The notes beneath the pieces are model-generated. The model ran no database searches and was not told the DNA's origin. It saw nothing but the letters and a program-made list of their open reading frames with translations. A stretch of 64,000 nucleotides of DNA from Turbatrix aceti (taxonomy: Eukaryota > Nematoda > Chromadorea > Rhabditida > Panagrolaimidae): assembly GCA_963969345.1 (NCBI GenBank), contig OZ017769.1, positions 4,402,816 to 4,466,815 of the forward strand, written 5' to 3'. A program made the position numbers and the translations under genes. Positions 54,486 to 64,000 of this stretch are shown here, piece by piece; position 1 is the stretch's first letter, and each line of letters opens with the position of its first letter.

Positions 54486-56609
54486 AAGATATCACACCGC
54501 ATGTGCCACAAATCAACCCAATGACGATGATTGCAACGTCCAACTCGCTGCTCGCATCTTCGTCATCGGGTGGAAGCAGCAGCACGGGTGGAGGAGGCAT
54601 GCTATCGTCATCTCCCAAACCACTTATCCTTGACGACACCCAAATGCCATTTTTTCATGCGGGTATTACACGCGATAAAACTGAAAAGTAAGTTTTTCCC
54701 GTCCAAGTTCCTATTATTTTCTTACAAGCCAAATTTCGTTTTTTAGACTGCTCAAAAACAGATCAGACGGTACATTCCTCATCCGACCCAGCCTAAATTA
54801 CCCGGGAGACTACACTCTTTGTATCTCGTACAACGGAAAAGTCGAGCATTACAGGTTTGTGATAAAACTGAAAAAAAACACTGTAAAATGAATGGCGCAC
54901 ATACATATCAAAATCAATGATGTTGTTTGGTTCTTTGATAGCACAATTCAAACGGGCCCAGCGCGCTCGAGGGTGCAAGCAAGCGTTTAGCAAAAAAAAT
55001 GAGGCTCACTCAACGCAACTAACGTAAAAAATTGCAAGACTGCAAAAAAAACAGCAGCACTGTTAGTGTGAAAAATTGTTGTTTACTCGTAAAACTGTTT
55101 TGGTAATGTCGCTTCAAAACACACGCGAGATTGCGTGCGCTCACTTTTAGAATACTTTTTTTACCGTTATTGCGTTTACGGTTTACGTTATTCTTCAGCG
55201 TCATAGTTTAGTGTTACGTTCTTACTTGTTTTACGGTACTTTGAAAAAAAACGTTACACTCATTTGACAACTTGTTTCTGCTTTCATTGATTTTTTATCT
55301 TTCCGTGCAACTTTTTGACGACTTTTTTTCAGAATATATCTCGTCAACGGTCAATTCAGCTGTGATAAGGAAGAACTCTTCGACAACCTTACTCAGCTCG
55401 TATCTGTACGTTTGTCTCGGGTTTTTGGGGTTGTGAATCGACTGACGCTGACGTCGCTTAATTTTAGCACTACAAACGTGATGCAGACGGTCTGTGTCAT
55501 CGACTCGTCACTCCGCTCGTCTCGGAGGCTTTCAAATTCTCCTGCGAGTCTGCTTCGTGGGAAGAACGGCAAATCGAGTTCAGGAGATCCAAAGTTCTGC
55601 TCCCGAAGGCGGATCTCCGTCTGGGCGACGTAATCGGTCATGGCGAATTCGGAGATGTCCTTCTCGGACACTTTGCTGGTCGGCGAGTTGCGTGCAAAGT
55701 GCTCAAGAATGGTATGTCGACTGATTTGCTCAATGAAGCCCGTTTTATGGTGTAAGTTTTTTTTCACATTGAAAAAAATTTTATTTGAACGTTTTTTTTT
55801 GCAGCGACCTGCACCACCCTCACCTGGTCGGTCTCATTGGTGTGATTATGGACGAATCGTCGCGGGACGTTTACATGCTCACAGAATACCTGGCTAACGG
55901 TAACCTGGTCGATTTTCTGCGCTCTCGAGGCAGACATCAGGTCGAGCGAGCCCAGCTCATTCGATTTGCCATGAATGTCGCCGATGGCATGTCCTACATG
56001 GAGGCTAAACAACTGGTTCACCGGGATTTGGCCGCGCGGAACATCCTCCTCGACGATAGCTACAACGCCAAGGTTTCCGACTTTGGACTTGCTCAGTCGG
56101 CGACCCAGCCTGTTAGCGACAGCGTCAGGGGCAAGTTTCCCATCAAATGGACCGCTCCGGAGGCTTTGAGGCACAGCGTGGGTTTTTTTTACTGGTTTTT
56201 ACATTTTTTTGAATTTTTATTATTTTTTTTAGAATTTTTATTATTTTTGATTTTTTTATGATTTCAAACTAATTTCTTCGATTTTCAGACATTCACGAGC
56301 AAAAGTGACGTCTGGTCCTTCGGCGTCTTTCTCTGGGAGCTTTTTTCGTTCGGACGAGTTCCATATCCTCGAATTGTGAGTTTTTTGAATTTTTCGCGCT
56401 GTGAATTTTCTGAACCGTTTTTTCGTTTTTTTCAGCCCATTCAAGACGTCGTGAGACACATCGAGCAGGGCTACCGCATGGAACCGCCCGAAGGCTGTCC
56501 CACGCAGGTCTCAGACCTCATGGCGGAGACGTGGTCTCTCGATCCAGGCATCAGGCCGACTTTTTCCGAAATCGTGCTGAAGCTTCGAAGGATTAGCTGC
56601 ATGATCTGA
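54486..56609 (+). CDS. csk-1: C-terminal Src kinase (CSK), 5' end unresolved
   Basis: Visible exons: 54486-54687, 54747-54854, 55333-55405, 55468-55751, 55805-56177, 56289-56375 and 56436-56609. CSK phosphorylates the inhibitory C-terminal tyrosine of Src kinases. The SH2 reads MPFFHAGITRDKTEKLL, FLIRPSLNYPGDYTLCISY, KVEHYRIYL, nearly as in vertebrate CSK. The linker is HYKRDADGLCHRLVTP. Kinase motifs are GHGEFGDV, VACKVLK, HRDLAARN, DFGLAQ and FGRVPYPRIPIQDVV; no regulatory tail Tyr, as expected for CSK. Upstream of the SH2 is a Ser/Gly-rich stretch. The first visible exon follows a splice acceptor in phase 1, so a 5' exon is missing; the first in-frame ATG is 54521. No SH3 was found, though vertebrate CSK has one. 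Confidence 0.93.
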
Positions 56610-58477
56610 ACTGAACGCCATTTCTGTGCTCGTCCATCATCCGGCAAATATTACATTGCGTTGCGATCATTTATACGGGTTTCACTGATTTTTTTGCAAC
56701 AACTCCAATTTGCCTCCTAAACCGCCGTGTTTTATTCAGGTATGTGTTTTTCGAACTTTTTTTTGGGGGGAAGTTATTTTGGATTCTAAAACTGATCGGG
56801 GTCACAAAGACGCTTTGCATAATCGGATCAATATTTTTATAATTTTTTTCCGATTTTGACAACAATAATTCCATTTTTTCGATTGAATGCAACAATGAAT
56901 GCATACAATTTTTTTTCAGCCATTGATCCGTGCTACGATTTTTCTCCACTCACCTCGTAACAAATATGATACGTTCAAATTTCTACCGGCTCCACTACTT
57001 TGTCTACAAATCACAGATTTTTCTTTCCCTGTCAACTTTCCCCCCATCATTGGTCAGGTCATTGAGACATTGATTGCCGCATCCAGCCAGCAGCCAACCC
57101 CCACGCCCAGCGGGCTTCCGGAAGTTTTCCGCATCGATTGTGTACTAAAAATTATTTAGTTGTTGTTGGTTGACGCGTGCGTGACTCATCTCCCACCGAT
57201 GTGGCTTCTCTTGACGATGCGTGCTTGATTCTTTGTGAAAAAGAAACAAAAAATGAATTAATTATTTCGTGTATTATTCAGTGATTGATTAATTTTTTTT
57301 GGCGGTCGGTGGTTGATTGTTTGCTCTCGTTGAATCATCGATTTCATATTTATCTGCCGGCTGCGGGGGAAGGGGGAACGGGACTGGCCGAGCATGCGAG
57401 CCGGGAATGGACAACTATTGATCCGTCCTGGCTGCGGCCATGGCCGTGGCCGGGGATGCATCCATGAAAGGACTGGACTGTGCATCGATCCTCCCGTCGA
57501 CTCGAGCTGCGGACAGAGTTGTCATCCTAGCCAAAATAGCCGAGCCGAACATTTCGAGGTGTTCGGATCGGAAAAAAATTCGAGTCTAGGGTAGAATATT
57601 TTTTACGCCAATTTTTTGCAATAGCAAAAAAATTTCATAGCTTCAGGAAAAAAATTTGTAACACAAAATATTTTTGAAATTTGAGAATTTTGCTTTTTAG
57701 CAAATACGCTTTGTTTGCAAAAAACTGTAAAATAAATTCACAGTTTTTTGCTGGTTTTTTAAAATTCGTTGTTGAACAATTTTAAAAATGTGTAAAAAAA
57801 ATTTTTCTGCCACTTTTTTCTATTCTTTGGGTAATTTTTACGGTTTTACGAAACGGGAAATTTTTTTTTTCAAAAATTTGTAAAAAATTTGCCTTGTTTT
57901 TCATTTTAAAACAAATTCAAATTGACATTATTTTTTACATGTTTTAGGAAAAAAACAGTCAATTTGTTTTAAAATGAAAAAAGAAGGCAAATTTTTTACG
58001 CATTTTTCATTTTTTCGTCGTTTTTTGCCTATTTGAGCATTTTTAGGCGATTTTACGTGTTTCTTGACAAATTTTGTTCAATGTTGGGGACGGGGAATTT
58101 TTTTTTTCAGACGGGGGCGTAAAGTACCCCGGGGAATCTCCTGAAGTTTGATCCCCTGAACCGAGCCAAAAAAGGATTGTCGATCCGGGCTGACCGCGGT
58201 CGCGGATGTATTCATGAAAGAACGTGTTGCGCTTGCTTGGTTGATTGACATCGCATCGTGGAGTGAGAATGAAACAAAGCGCAACAAAAAAAAACAACTT
58301 TTGCAGATATTAGAGTTATGATCTACGTCACCGAATGAATACGCGTTAACTTGCCCCATTCAACCACAGCCACGGGTATCGCTTTGGTAGGACTTGTCGT
58401 TAATTTATTCACCTTCATCCCTCCTTTCTCCTCTCTCCCAACCAACAACCTTCACCTGGCCTCATTGGGGACAAAAA
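56610..58477. other. Spacer between CSK and lpd-3
   Basis: CSK 3' UTR, then AT-rich DNA with a foldback sequence at 57880-57999 and a GC-richer stretch at 58090-58260. No gene is supported. Confidence 0.55.
57880..57999. repeat. Foldback sequence with about 37-base arms
   Basis: GTAAAAAATTTGCCTTGTTT and CATTTTAAAACAAATT at the left are the near-complement of AATTTGTTTTAAAATG and GAAGGCAAATTTTTTAC at the right, with a loop of about 45 bases. Confidence 0.75.
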
Positions 58478-61400
58478 ATGTCGACGGCAGAACGCCTCAA
58501 GAACGACACGCTCCAGCTCTTTGCTGACTTTGAGAATGATCTCAAATCCGAGTGGCAGGGCGACGAGCCAGGCATCAATTTTTTTCTCCTACTCATGGCA
58601 CTCGGCGTCTTCATCTCCTACGTCGTCTTTTCGACCTTTTTCTTCTCCCGGGTCATCGGAGCCGTCCTTTCCGTCGTTCTGACGCGATTTCTGAGATGGC
58701 GATCGGGTTCTTCGGCCGGCGTCGTTTCCATTGGATCGTTTTCGGTCTCTGTCTTAGCAGGTGAGTTCTCCATAGTCGGGGATGAGTGAACGAACAGCCG
58801 TTTGTTTGTTCGTGGGCGAATAAAAAATAAAAAAAAACGCGCGAACAACAGTTTTTTATTCGTGGACGAACACGAACAATTTTTTAATTTTGTTCGAAGA
58901 ATCAAACGAACGCATATATTTTTGACCGTGTTCGCGAACGAACACTGAACAGATTTTTTTTATCAATTGTGCAAAATTTTGTTCCCACGGGTAAAAAAGG
59001 CAAAAAAATGGGTATTCCACGTTTTCTCGTTTTGTATACCAGTAATTTTATTTTTTTTCGGTCAAAATTTGAAAAATGTATTTCGCCATTTTTTGTCAAA
59101 TGACATCAATTTTGACGCAGTTTTTCTAATTTTATCTGTTGGAACAAAAAAAACTTGGAAAAAAAATTTAACGCGAAAAAATACTTAAATTTAAAAAAAT
59201 ATGTTCGCAAACGAACACAAAAATTTTTGCCAATTTTTTTGGTTCGGAATATTAATTTTGACACAGTTACCCAAATTTTACCCATTTTTTTTCGGAAAAT
59301 TAAACTTTGTTTGCGAACGATTGCGAACAAATAAATTAAAAAAAAATATGTTCGCGAACAAACACGAACAGAAAAAATCAAATTTGTTTGCGAACGTTCG
59401 CCCAAGTACTCCAACCTTCTCTTCTAGGCAAAATCATGTTCCGCAACGTGACGTACACCTGCGATGACTACAGCCTCCACGCGAACGATGGCTGGATCAT
59501 TTTCTCGTACTGGAAACAGGTGCCCAAAAAAGCGCCCCTCCCAAGGACGATGACCTCTTCGAGACTCCATATCTCGCTGAATGGCGCGAAATGGCACGTC
59601 TACAATCGCCTGGAAAACTACCAGCAGCTCCTGAAGACAGCGGGGATGACGACGGCCGCTTCTGCCGCTGCCGAAGTCTTTGGCGAGGACGTCGCTGCCC
59701 GACTCCGCGCTGCCAAGCACCAGCCACCTCCAGACAAACTCGACGAGTGGTGGAACAACTTCTGGCGCCTCTCCGGTACGATAAAGCTCGACATCAGCAG
59801 CGGACGTTTTATCGCGTCAAACCACCTTTTGCCAACCGCTTTTGCGCTCGTTTTTGAGAATCTTCAATGTAGGTGGCTTTTTACGATCATTTGCAATTTA
59901 TTTTATTTTTTTTGGGAAATTTCAGCGACGATCTACCTGACGGACCCATCCAACGCGCAGGACAGGTACATGCTGCGTGGATCGACGACGATGGAGAACG
60001 TACGGGCGTCGCTGGTCAAGGCGACTGACTACCGCGGATCAAAGTATGAAGATCCGCCCCGGACGATGGGCGACGGCTTTGCTGTGCTCCAGAGCGCCAT
60101 GATCGAGCTATACTACCATCAGGATCTTCTAGGTTGGTCAGAAGCGGATTTTAGGGTTTTTTTTTTGGATTTTAACCGCTCTGGAAATCGTCCACTCTCA
60201 AGCGCAAATTTTTAGAAATTGAAGGACAGCAAAAAGTAAAAAAACTAAGTTTTGCCTTTTTCGTATTTTTTTTCGAGCATTTTTTTCGAAAATTTGAGCA
60301 GTTCAATAAAAATACAGTCAGTCTAAACTTATAAAATGGAATCTAAGGATGAAATCAAAAAATATTTTTTTTGCAGATGCGTTCGAAAATTTTGTCTCCG
60401 CTCCGGAGCGGTGGAGCGGGCGAAACAAAAAAAGCAAAAAAACAGGAGTGGAGGAAGGGCAAAATTTTTAGAACTTGATAGGACGGGAATTTTTAGAAGT
60501 TGAAAGACAACAGAAAAACAAAAAAAAATTTTTTGGCTTTTTGGCCCCTTTTTACGAACATTTTTTCCTAAAAAATGAAAAAAAATGGGTTTTTAAATTT
60601 TTTTATGATTTTTTGGGAAGCGCCCCAGAATTTTTCTGCCGCTGCAACAAAATTAAAAAAAAACACAGGGGCGTGGCAAGCGAATTTTTTTTCAAAAATG
60701 CCGGAATAAACGGAAAAACAACTCGGATCCAATCAATTTTTCTTTTTTTTCAGGCGTGGTCCAAACAGACGTGCAATCCCTCCTCGAAGACGTCCCTGTC
60801 TGGGAGATGAGTGTCCGCCTCGACAGCAACACGGTCATCTCGTACGGCCCATGGGCAGACAAGCAGCGTAGCATGCTGTACTCCTTCTTCTACCCCAGCG
60901 ACTACGGCACGGCCCCGGTCACCGAGATGCCGATCAGGGGACAGCGTCGGGTTTATTTCAAATTCTGCATGAGATTTATCATGCTGAAGGAGGCGGCAAT
61001 CGATATCTGGTTCATGCGGGCAGACGAGCTCAACTCGCTCCGGACTTCCGTCAAACCGGGATCATCGTTTGAGGCCACGATTCCCTGGATCACGGTCGAG
61101 AGTGGATTTACGTCGGTCGTGAAGGGTTGTCTGCTGGGCGCGGAAAGCACGACTTCCCTCGCTTTACGGTCGTTTATTGACTGCGAAATTGTCAGATTCA
61201 ATATCACGTGCCACTACCCGCGAACGTTCAACGCCCATCAAACTTGGAATATCAATTTTGACTTTCAGAAAATCAATGTCTGGATTGCCTGGGATCATAA
61301 AAGATTCCTCGTCGACATGATAGACGAATGGAATTCAGATTCAACCACCGATCTCTGCTCTTTTGTTCCCTACACCGTGAATTACAATTTCAAAGTCGTC

Positions 61401-63081
61401 GACAACTTTGAAGTCCTCCTTCTTCTAAACGAGAAAAACTGGCTCAGCGCAGATTCGCCTTCGTCGGCCGAGAACGTGCTGGCGGCAATCGTGGGAAGAC
61501 ACTTCGACGCGTCCTTCAGCCTGCCGTTCAACGATTTTGCGCCCGAGACGATTTCCATGACATTTACCCTCAAAGCCGCCGAGGAAATGGCACTGCGGGT
61601 CAAGCTGCCCTCCCAGTTTGCCACCGAGCCTGTGTTTGTCGCTCTGATGAAGAACGCAAAGTACCGCTCTTATAGGTTGGTTTTTCGGGGGATCCAAACA
61701 ATGCATAAAATCCGGCTGAAAAAAATAATTTTAAGCCGGTTAGGAAAAGCTGAAAAAAATTTTTCCGAACCGACCTAAATTTTTTCAAAAAATGCATTTT
61801 TTAAAATTTATTTTCGTTTTCAAATAAAAAAATTATTTTTTTTTCTAAATAAATTTTTTCACCGTTTATAAAATATTTTTTTTAAATTTTATATAAAAAA
61901 AGTTTATGAAAAACATTTTGTAAAAATTTATAAAAATTTTAAAATTCGAAAAAAATTTTTTTTACATTTTTTTGTTTTTAAAAATTGTAAATTTTTTTGT
62001 CGAACTAAAGAAAATTTTTTTAAATTTTTTTTTGAGTTTTAGATTTTTTTTAAATGTAGAACTTGGAAAAACTGAACCCGAAACGATTTTTTTGGATAAA
62101 ATCCAACCGTTATCCTAATTTTATATTTTTTATTAAATTTAAAAAACAATTTTTTTTTTACATTTTTTTTCGACTTTTAATCAAAAATTTTTTTTTGATG
62201 CTGAAGCCGCGGCCTTAAATTTTAGACAATTCGGACACTGATTTTTTGATTGCTTTTACAATTCGAGCCGATCCAACGCGAACCTAAAAATTCAGGATTT
62301 TTTCCAGCACTTTTGAACAAGTTTTGATCGTTTTAGGACCCCGTCGTCAATCAAAGTCGGCCGCAGCGACGACTGGATCGAGCTCTGGCGCACCGAAACC
62401 GTCGGCCTCAAGATCGACTACACGTACCACCCGGTGGCTTCCCAAGTGCTGAGCGACCTGCCAGAACGCGTACTCGCCCAATGGCTGCCAAAGAAGATTT
62501 CATCCCCGGCGCAGCTGAAACCTGATCGCCTCCGGGTCACCGTCGAGGTCGGCAATAGCGACGCTCTTCTTTCGGGCATCGTCGTCAAGCTCATCTTTGA
62601 CCTTATCCAAAACTACTTTTCGTCGTATGACCAAATCTCGGACGTCAACAACAAACCGATGCACTCGGCTCGCACGAAAACCCGGGACACGCTGCCTTTC
62701 GAGTATTACCGATCCATGAACTGCGATTTTCGACTGGAAATTGGCAATGTTGTGGGCCATTGCATGACGTATTCGCAGGCGAGTGGCGACCGGTATGACC
62801 AATGCCCGACTGTTTCTACCGAACAGCTCGTCGTTGAACTCAGAAAGTGCCACACGGAATGCGTCATCCAGGTGCTCCTCGGACCGGTAGTCGTCTTCTT
62901 CCCGCCTTCGCCGGTGTTTTCCGGCGTCGGCGACGGCTGGCTGGCACTCTCGGCCTTCCAGTTCCGGGCCCACGGCCTTTATAGCGACGTCGACGTGCCC
63001 CTGGAAGTCGAGATGGTCGAGTACGCTTGGCTCATGGAATTTGTCCTTGGCGACTTGACTGGAAGGGTGCATCCTGGACAC
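58478..63081 (+). CDS. lpd-3: Bridge-like lipid transfer protein 1 (BLTP1/Tweek/LPD-3), N-terminal part
   Basis: Exons 58478-58760, 59428-59868, 59926-60132, 60754-61675 and 62337-63081 encode the first 866 residues; the gene continues past the window through a donor at 63082. The family forms a several-thousand-residue lipid-conducting bridge between ER and plasma membrane. Near the N-terminus is one transmembrane anchor (INFFLLLMALGVFISYVVF, about 33-52). Conserved pieces are IGSFSVSVLAGKIMFRNVTY, DGWIIFSYWK, KWHVYNRLENY, DPPRTMGDGFAVLQSA, YGPWADKQRSMLYSFFYP, RTFNAHQTWNINFDFQK, LCSFVPYTVNYNFKV and SLPFNDFAPETI. These follow human KIAA1109 in order. The start ATG at 58478 gives the expected short N-terminal tail. 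Confidence 0.94.
58787..59403 (-). mobile_element. GTTCGCGAAC-family repeat, copy 4 (lpd-3 intron 1)
   Basis: The reverse complement matches 8999-9447 closely: GTTCGAAGAATCAAACGAAC, TTTTTGACCGTGTTCGCGAA and ACAGATTTTTTTTATCAATT. It is longer than copy 1, with extra GTTCGCGAAC palindromes at 59205-59400, and it fills nearly the whole intron. Confidence 0.78.
61690..62250. mobile_element. Degenerate CGGCC-type MITE in lpd-3 intron 4
   Basis: GCATAAAATCCGGCTGAAAA near 61701 and GAAGCCGCGGCCTTAAATTT near 62202 recall the ends of the family at 39886 and 41645. The interior is A/T low complexity. Confidence 0.5.
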
Positions 63082-64000
63082 GTGGGTTTTTGATTTTTTT
63101 TGAACGCACGAATCTTGAAAAAGTTTTATTTTATTTTTTTTATCAAAAAATATATTTTTTTAGATCAAAGTTATTTTCAATTTTTTTTCAAATTCAATAA
63201 AAAAATTAAATTATTTAAAAAAAATTTATTAATTAAAAAAAAATTTTGGTATTTAAAAAAATGTTAAAAGACACTCTGTGAGCCGATTTAGTATCGACGA
63301 CCCCGTGTTTTTACAACCCCCAAATATTTTGTGCCAAAGTTGTAGGCCACCGGGGGGGAGGTACAGAAAACAATATAAAAAAAATTCCAGAAGCCGGATT
63401 CTGAAGCTATAGCTTCTGAAGGATTCCGACGTCAAATTTTCAACATGTTTCAAAAAATCTGATTTTTGGTTTACAGGGGTATCTTGGCACGAGAAATCGA
63501 TTGGGGTACTCAGATTTTTTTAAAAACTTCAGATTTTTTTGGAATTTTTGATTTTTGCATTTTTCTGGGTTTTTACCGTCTCTTTTTGCCTATAGCTTCC
63601 GTATTTCTACTAGGAGCTCAGCGAGAGTGGTTACATCTTGAAGCCCATTCATTTCTGAATCAGAGATAAAAAATGCAGAAAAATGTGGTGACTATTCGGT
63701 GACCATCCCCGGGCATTTATCGCGCGCACTTGACCAAAAAACGGTGTAAACAGCCTCAACTGACAAAAAGTAGTGCGCGCGCGCGTAAAAGGAGTCATGT
63801 TTAAAAAAATGCCCTGAAGCCAATTTTTGTTTTTTTTGTCAGCGGTCACCTGGAGAGGTTTGGGCATGTCCCAAAGATTGCTTTCAGCCACTTATGCCTT
63901 ATATTGTATTATCTTGCTATGAGTTACGGCATTCTAAAGTTTCATGTTTTTTAAATGCCTATGGCAATGCGTAATATAGTCGGATTAAACAGCCAAATAG
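63082..64000 (+). other. lpd-3 intron 5, incomplete at the window edge
   Basis: Begins with donor GTGGGT. It contains A/T runs, a small palindrome TGAAGCTATAGCTTC near 63403, and GCGCGCGCGC near 63775. No further lpd-3 exon was recognised before the window ends. Confidence 0.55.

Overview
The window is eukaryotic and almost certainly nematode. Its genes are split by short, T-rich GT-AG introns. It carries a nematode-type orcokinin (NLP-15-like) neuropeptide precursor, and the conserved genes match animal families with known worm orthologs (nap-1, SRP19, byn-1, gbf-1, ACK/sid-3, csk-1, lpd-3). I cannot name the species. Coding exons are GC-rich at third positions, while introns and spacers are AT-rich and packed with small non-autonomous transposons.

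Layout, left to right: an orcokinin precursor (91-1536 +); a gene-poor stretch with an LTR-like piece; the histone chaperone NAP1 (4265-5184 +); a small secreted protein (5919-6382 +); SRP19 (7584-6986 -); a very large RNB-domain protein related to DIS3L2 whose catalytic aspartate cluster is missing (7991-17890 +); a calponin-homology protein (20695-21188 +); a PTP-fold protein with Ser in place of the catalytic Cys (23677-21378 -), divergent from bystin (23902-25853 +); a four-pass membrane protein (27604-26366 -); an 8-kb spacer holding one tRNA-Ser(CGA); an ACK-family tyrosine kinase (35668-39661 +); the Sec7 ARF-GEF GBF1 (47629-41142 -); a 2-kb GC-rich satellite (about 48.55-50.62 kb); CSK (to 56609 +); and the first 866 residues of the bridge-like lipid transfer protein BLTP1/LPD-3 (58478 to beyond the window, +).

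The genes do not form one pathway or an obvious operon. Loose themes are ribosome and secretory biogenesis (bystin, SRP19, GBF1), tyrosine phosphorylation (ACK, CSK, PTP-like pseudophosphatase) and membrane lipid traffic (GBF1, LPD-3).

The least ordinary features are two predicted dead enzymes within 15 kb, a family of GTTGGT splice donors, hAT-type MITEs with 8-bp target duplications, a MITE inserted inside another MITE, foldback elements in introns, duplicated 3' ends of two genes, and a satellite whose 75-bp unit keeps all frames open. Exon joins were checked by hand for reading phase; no database search was possible.
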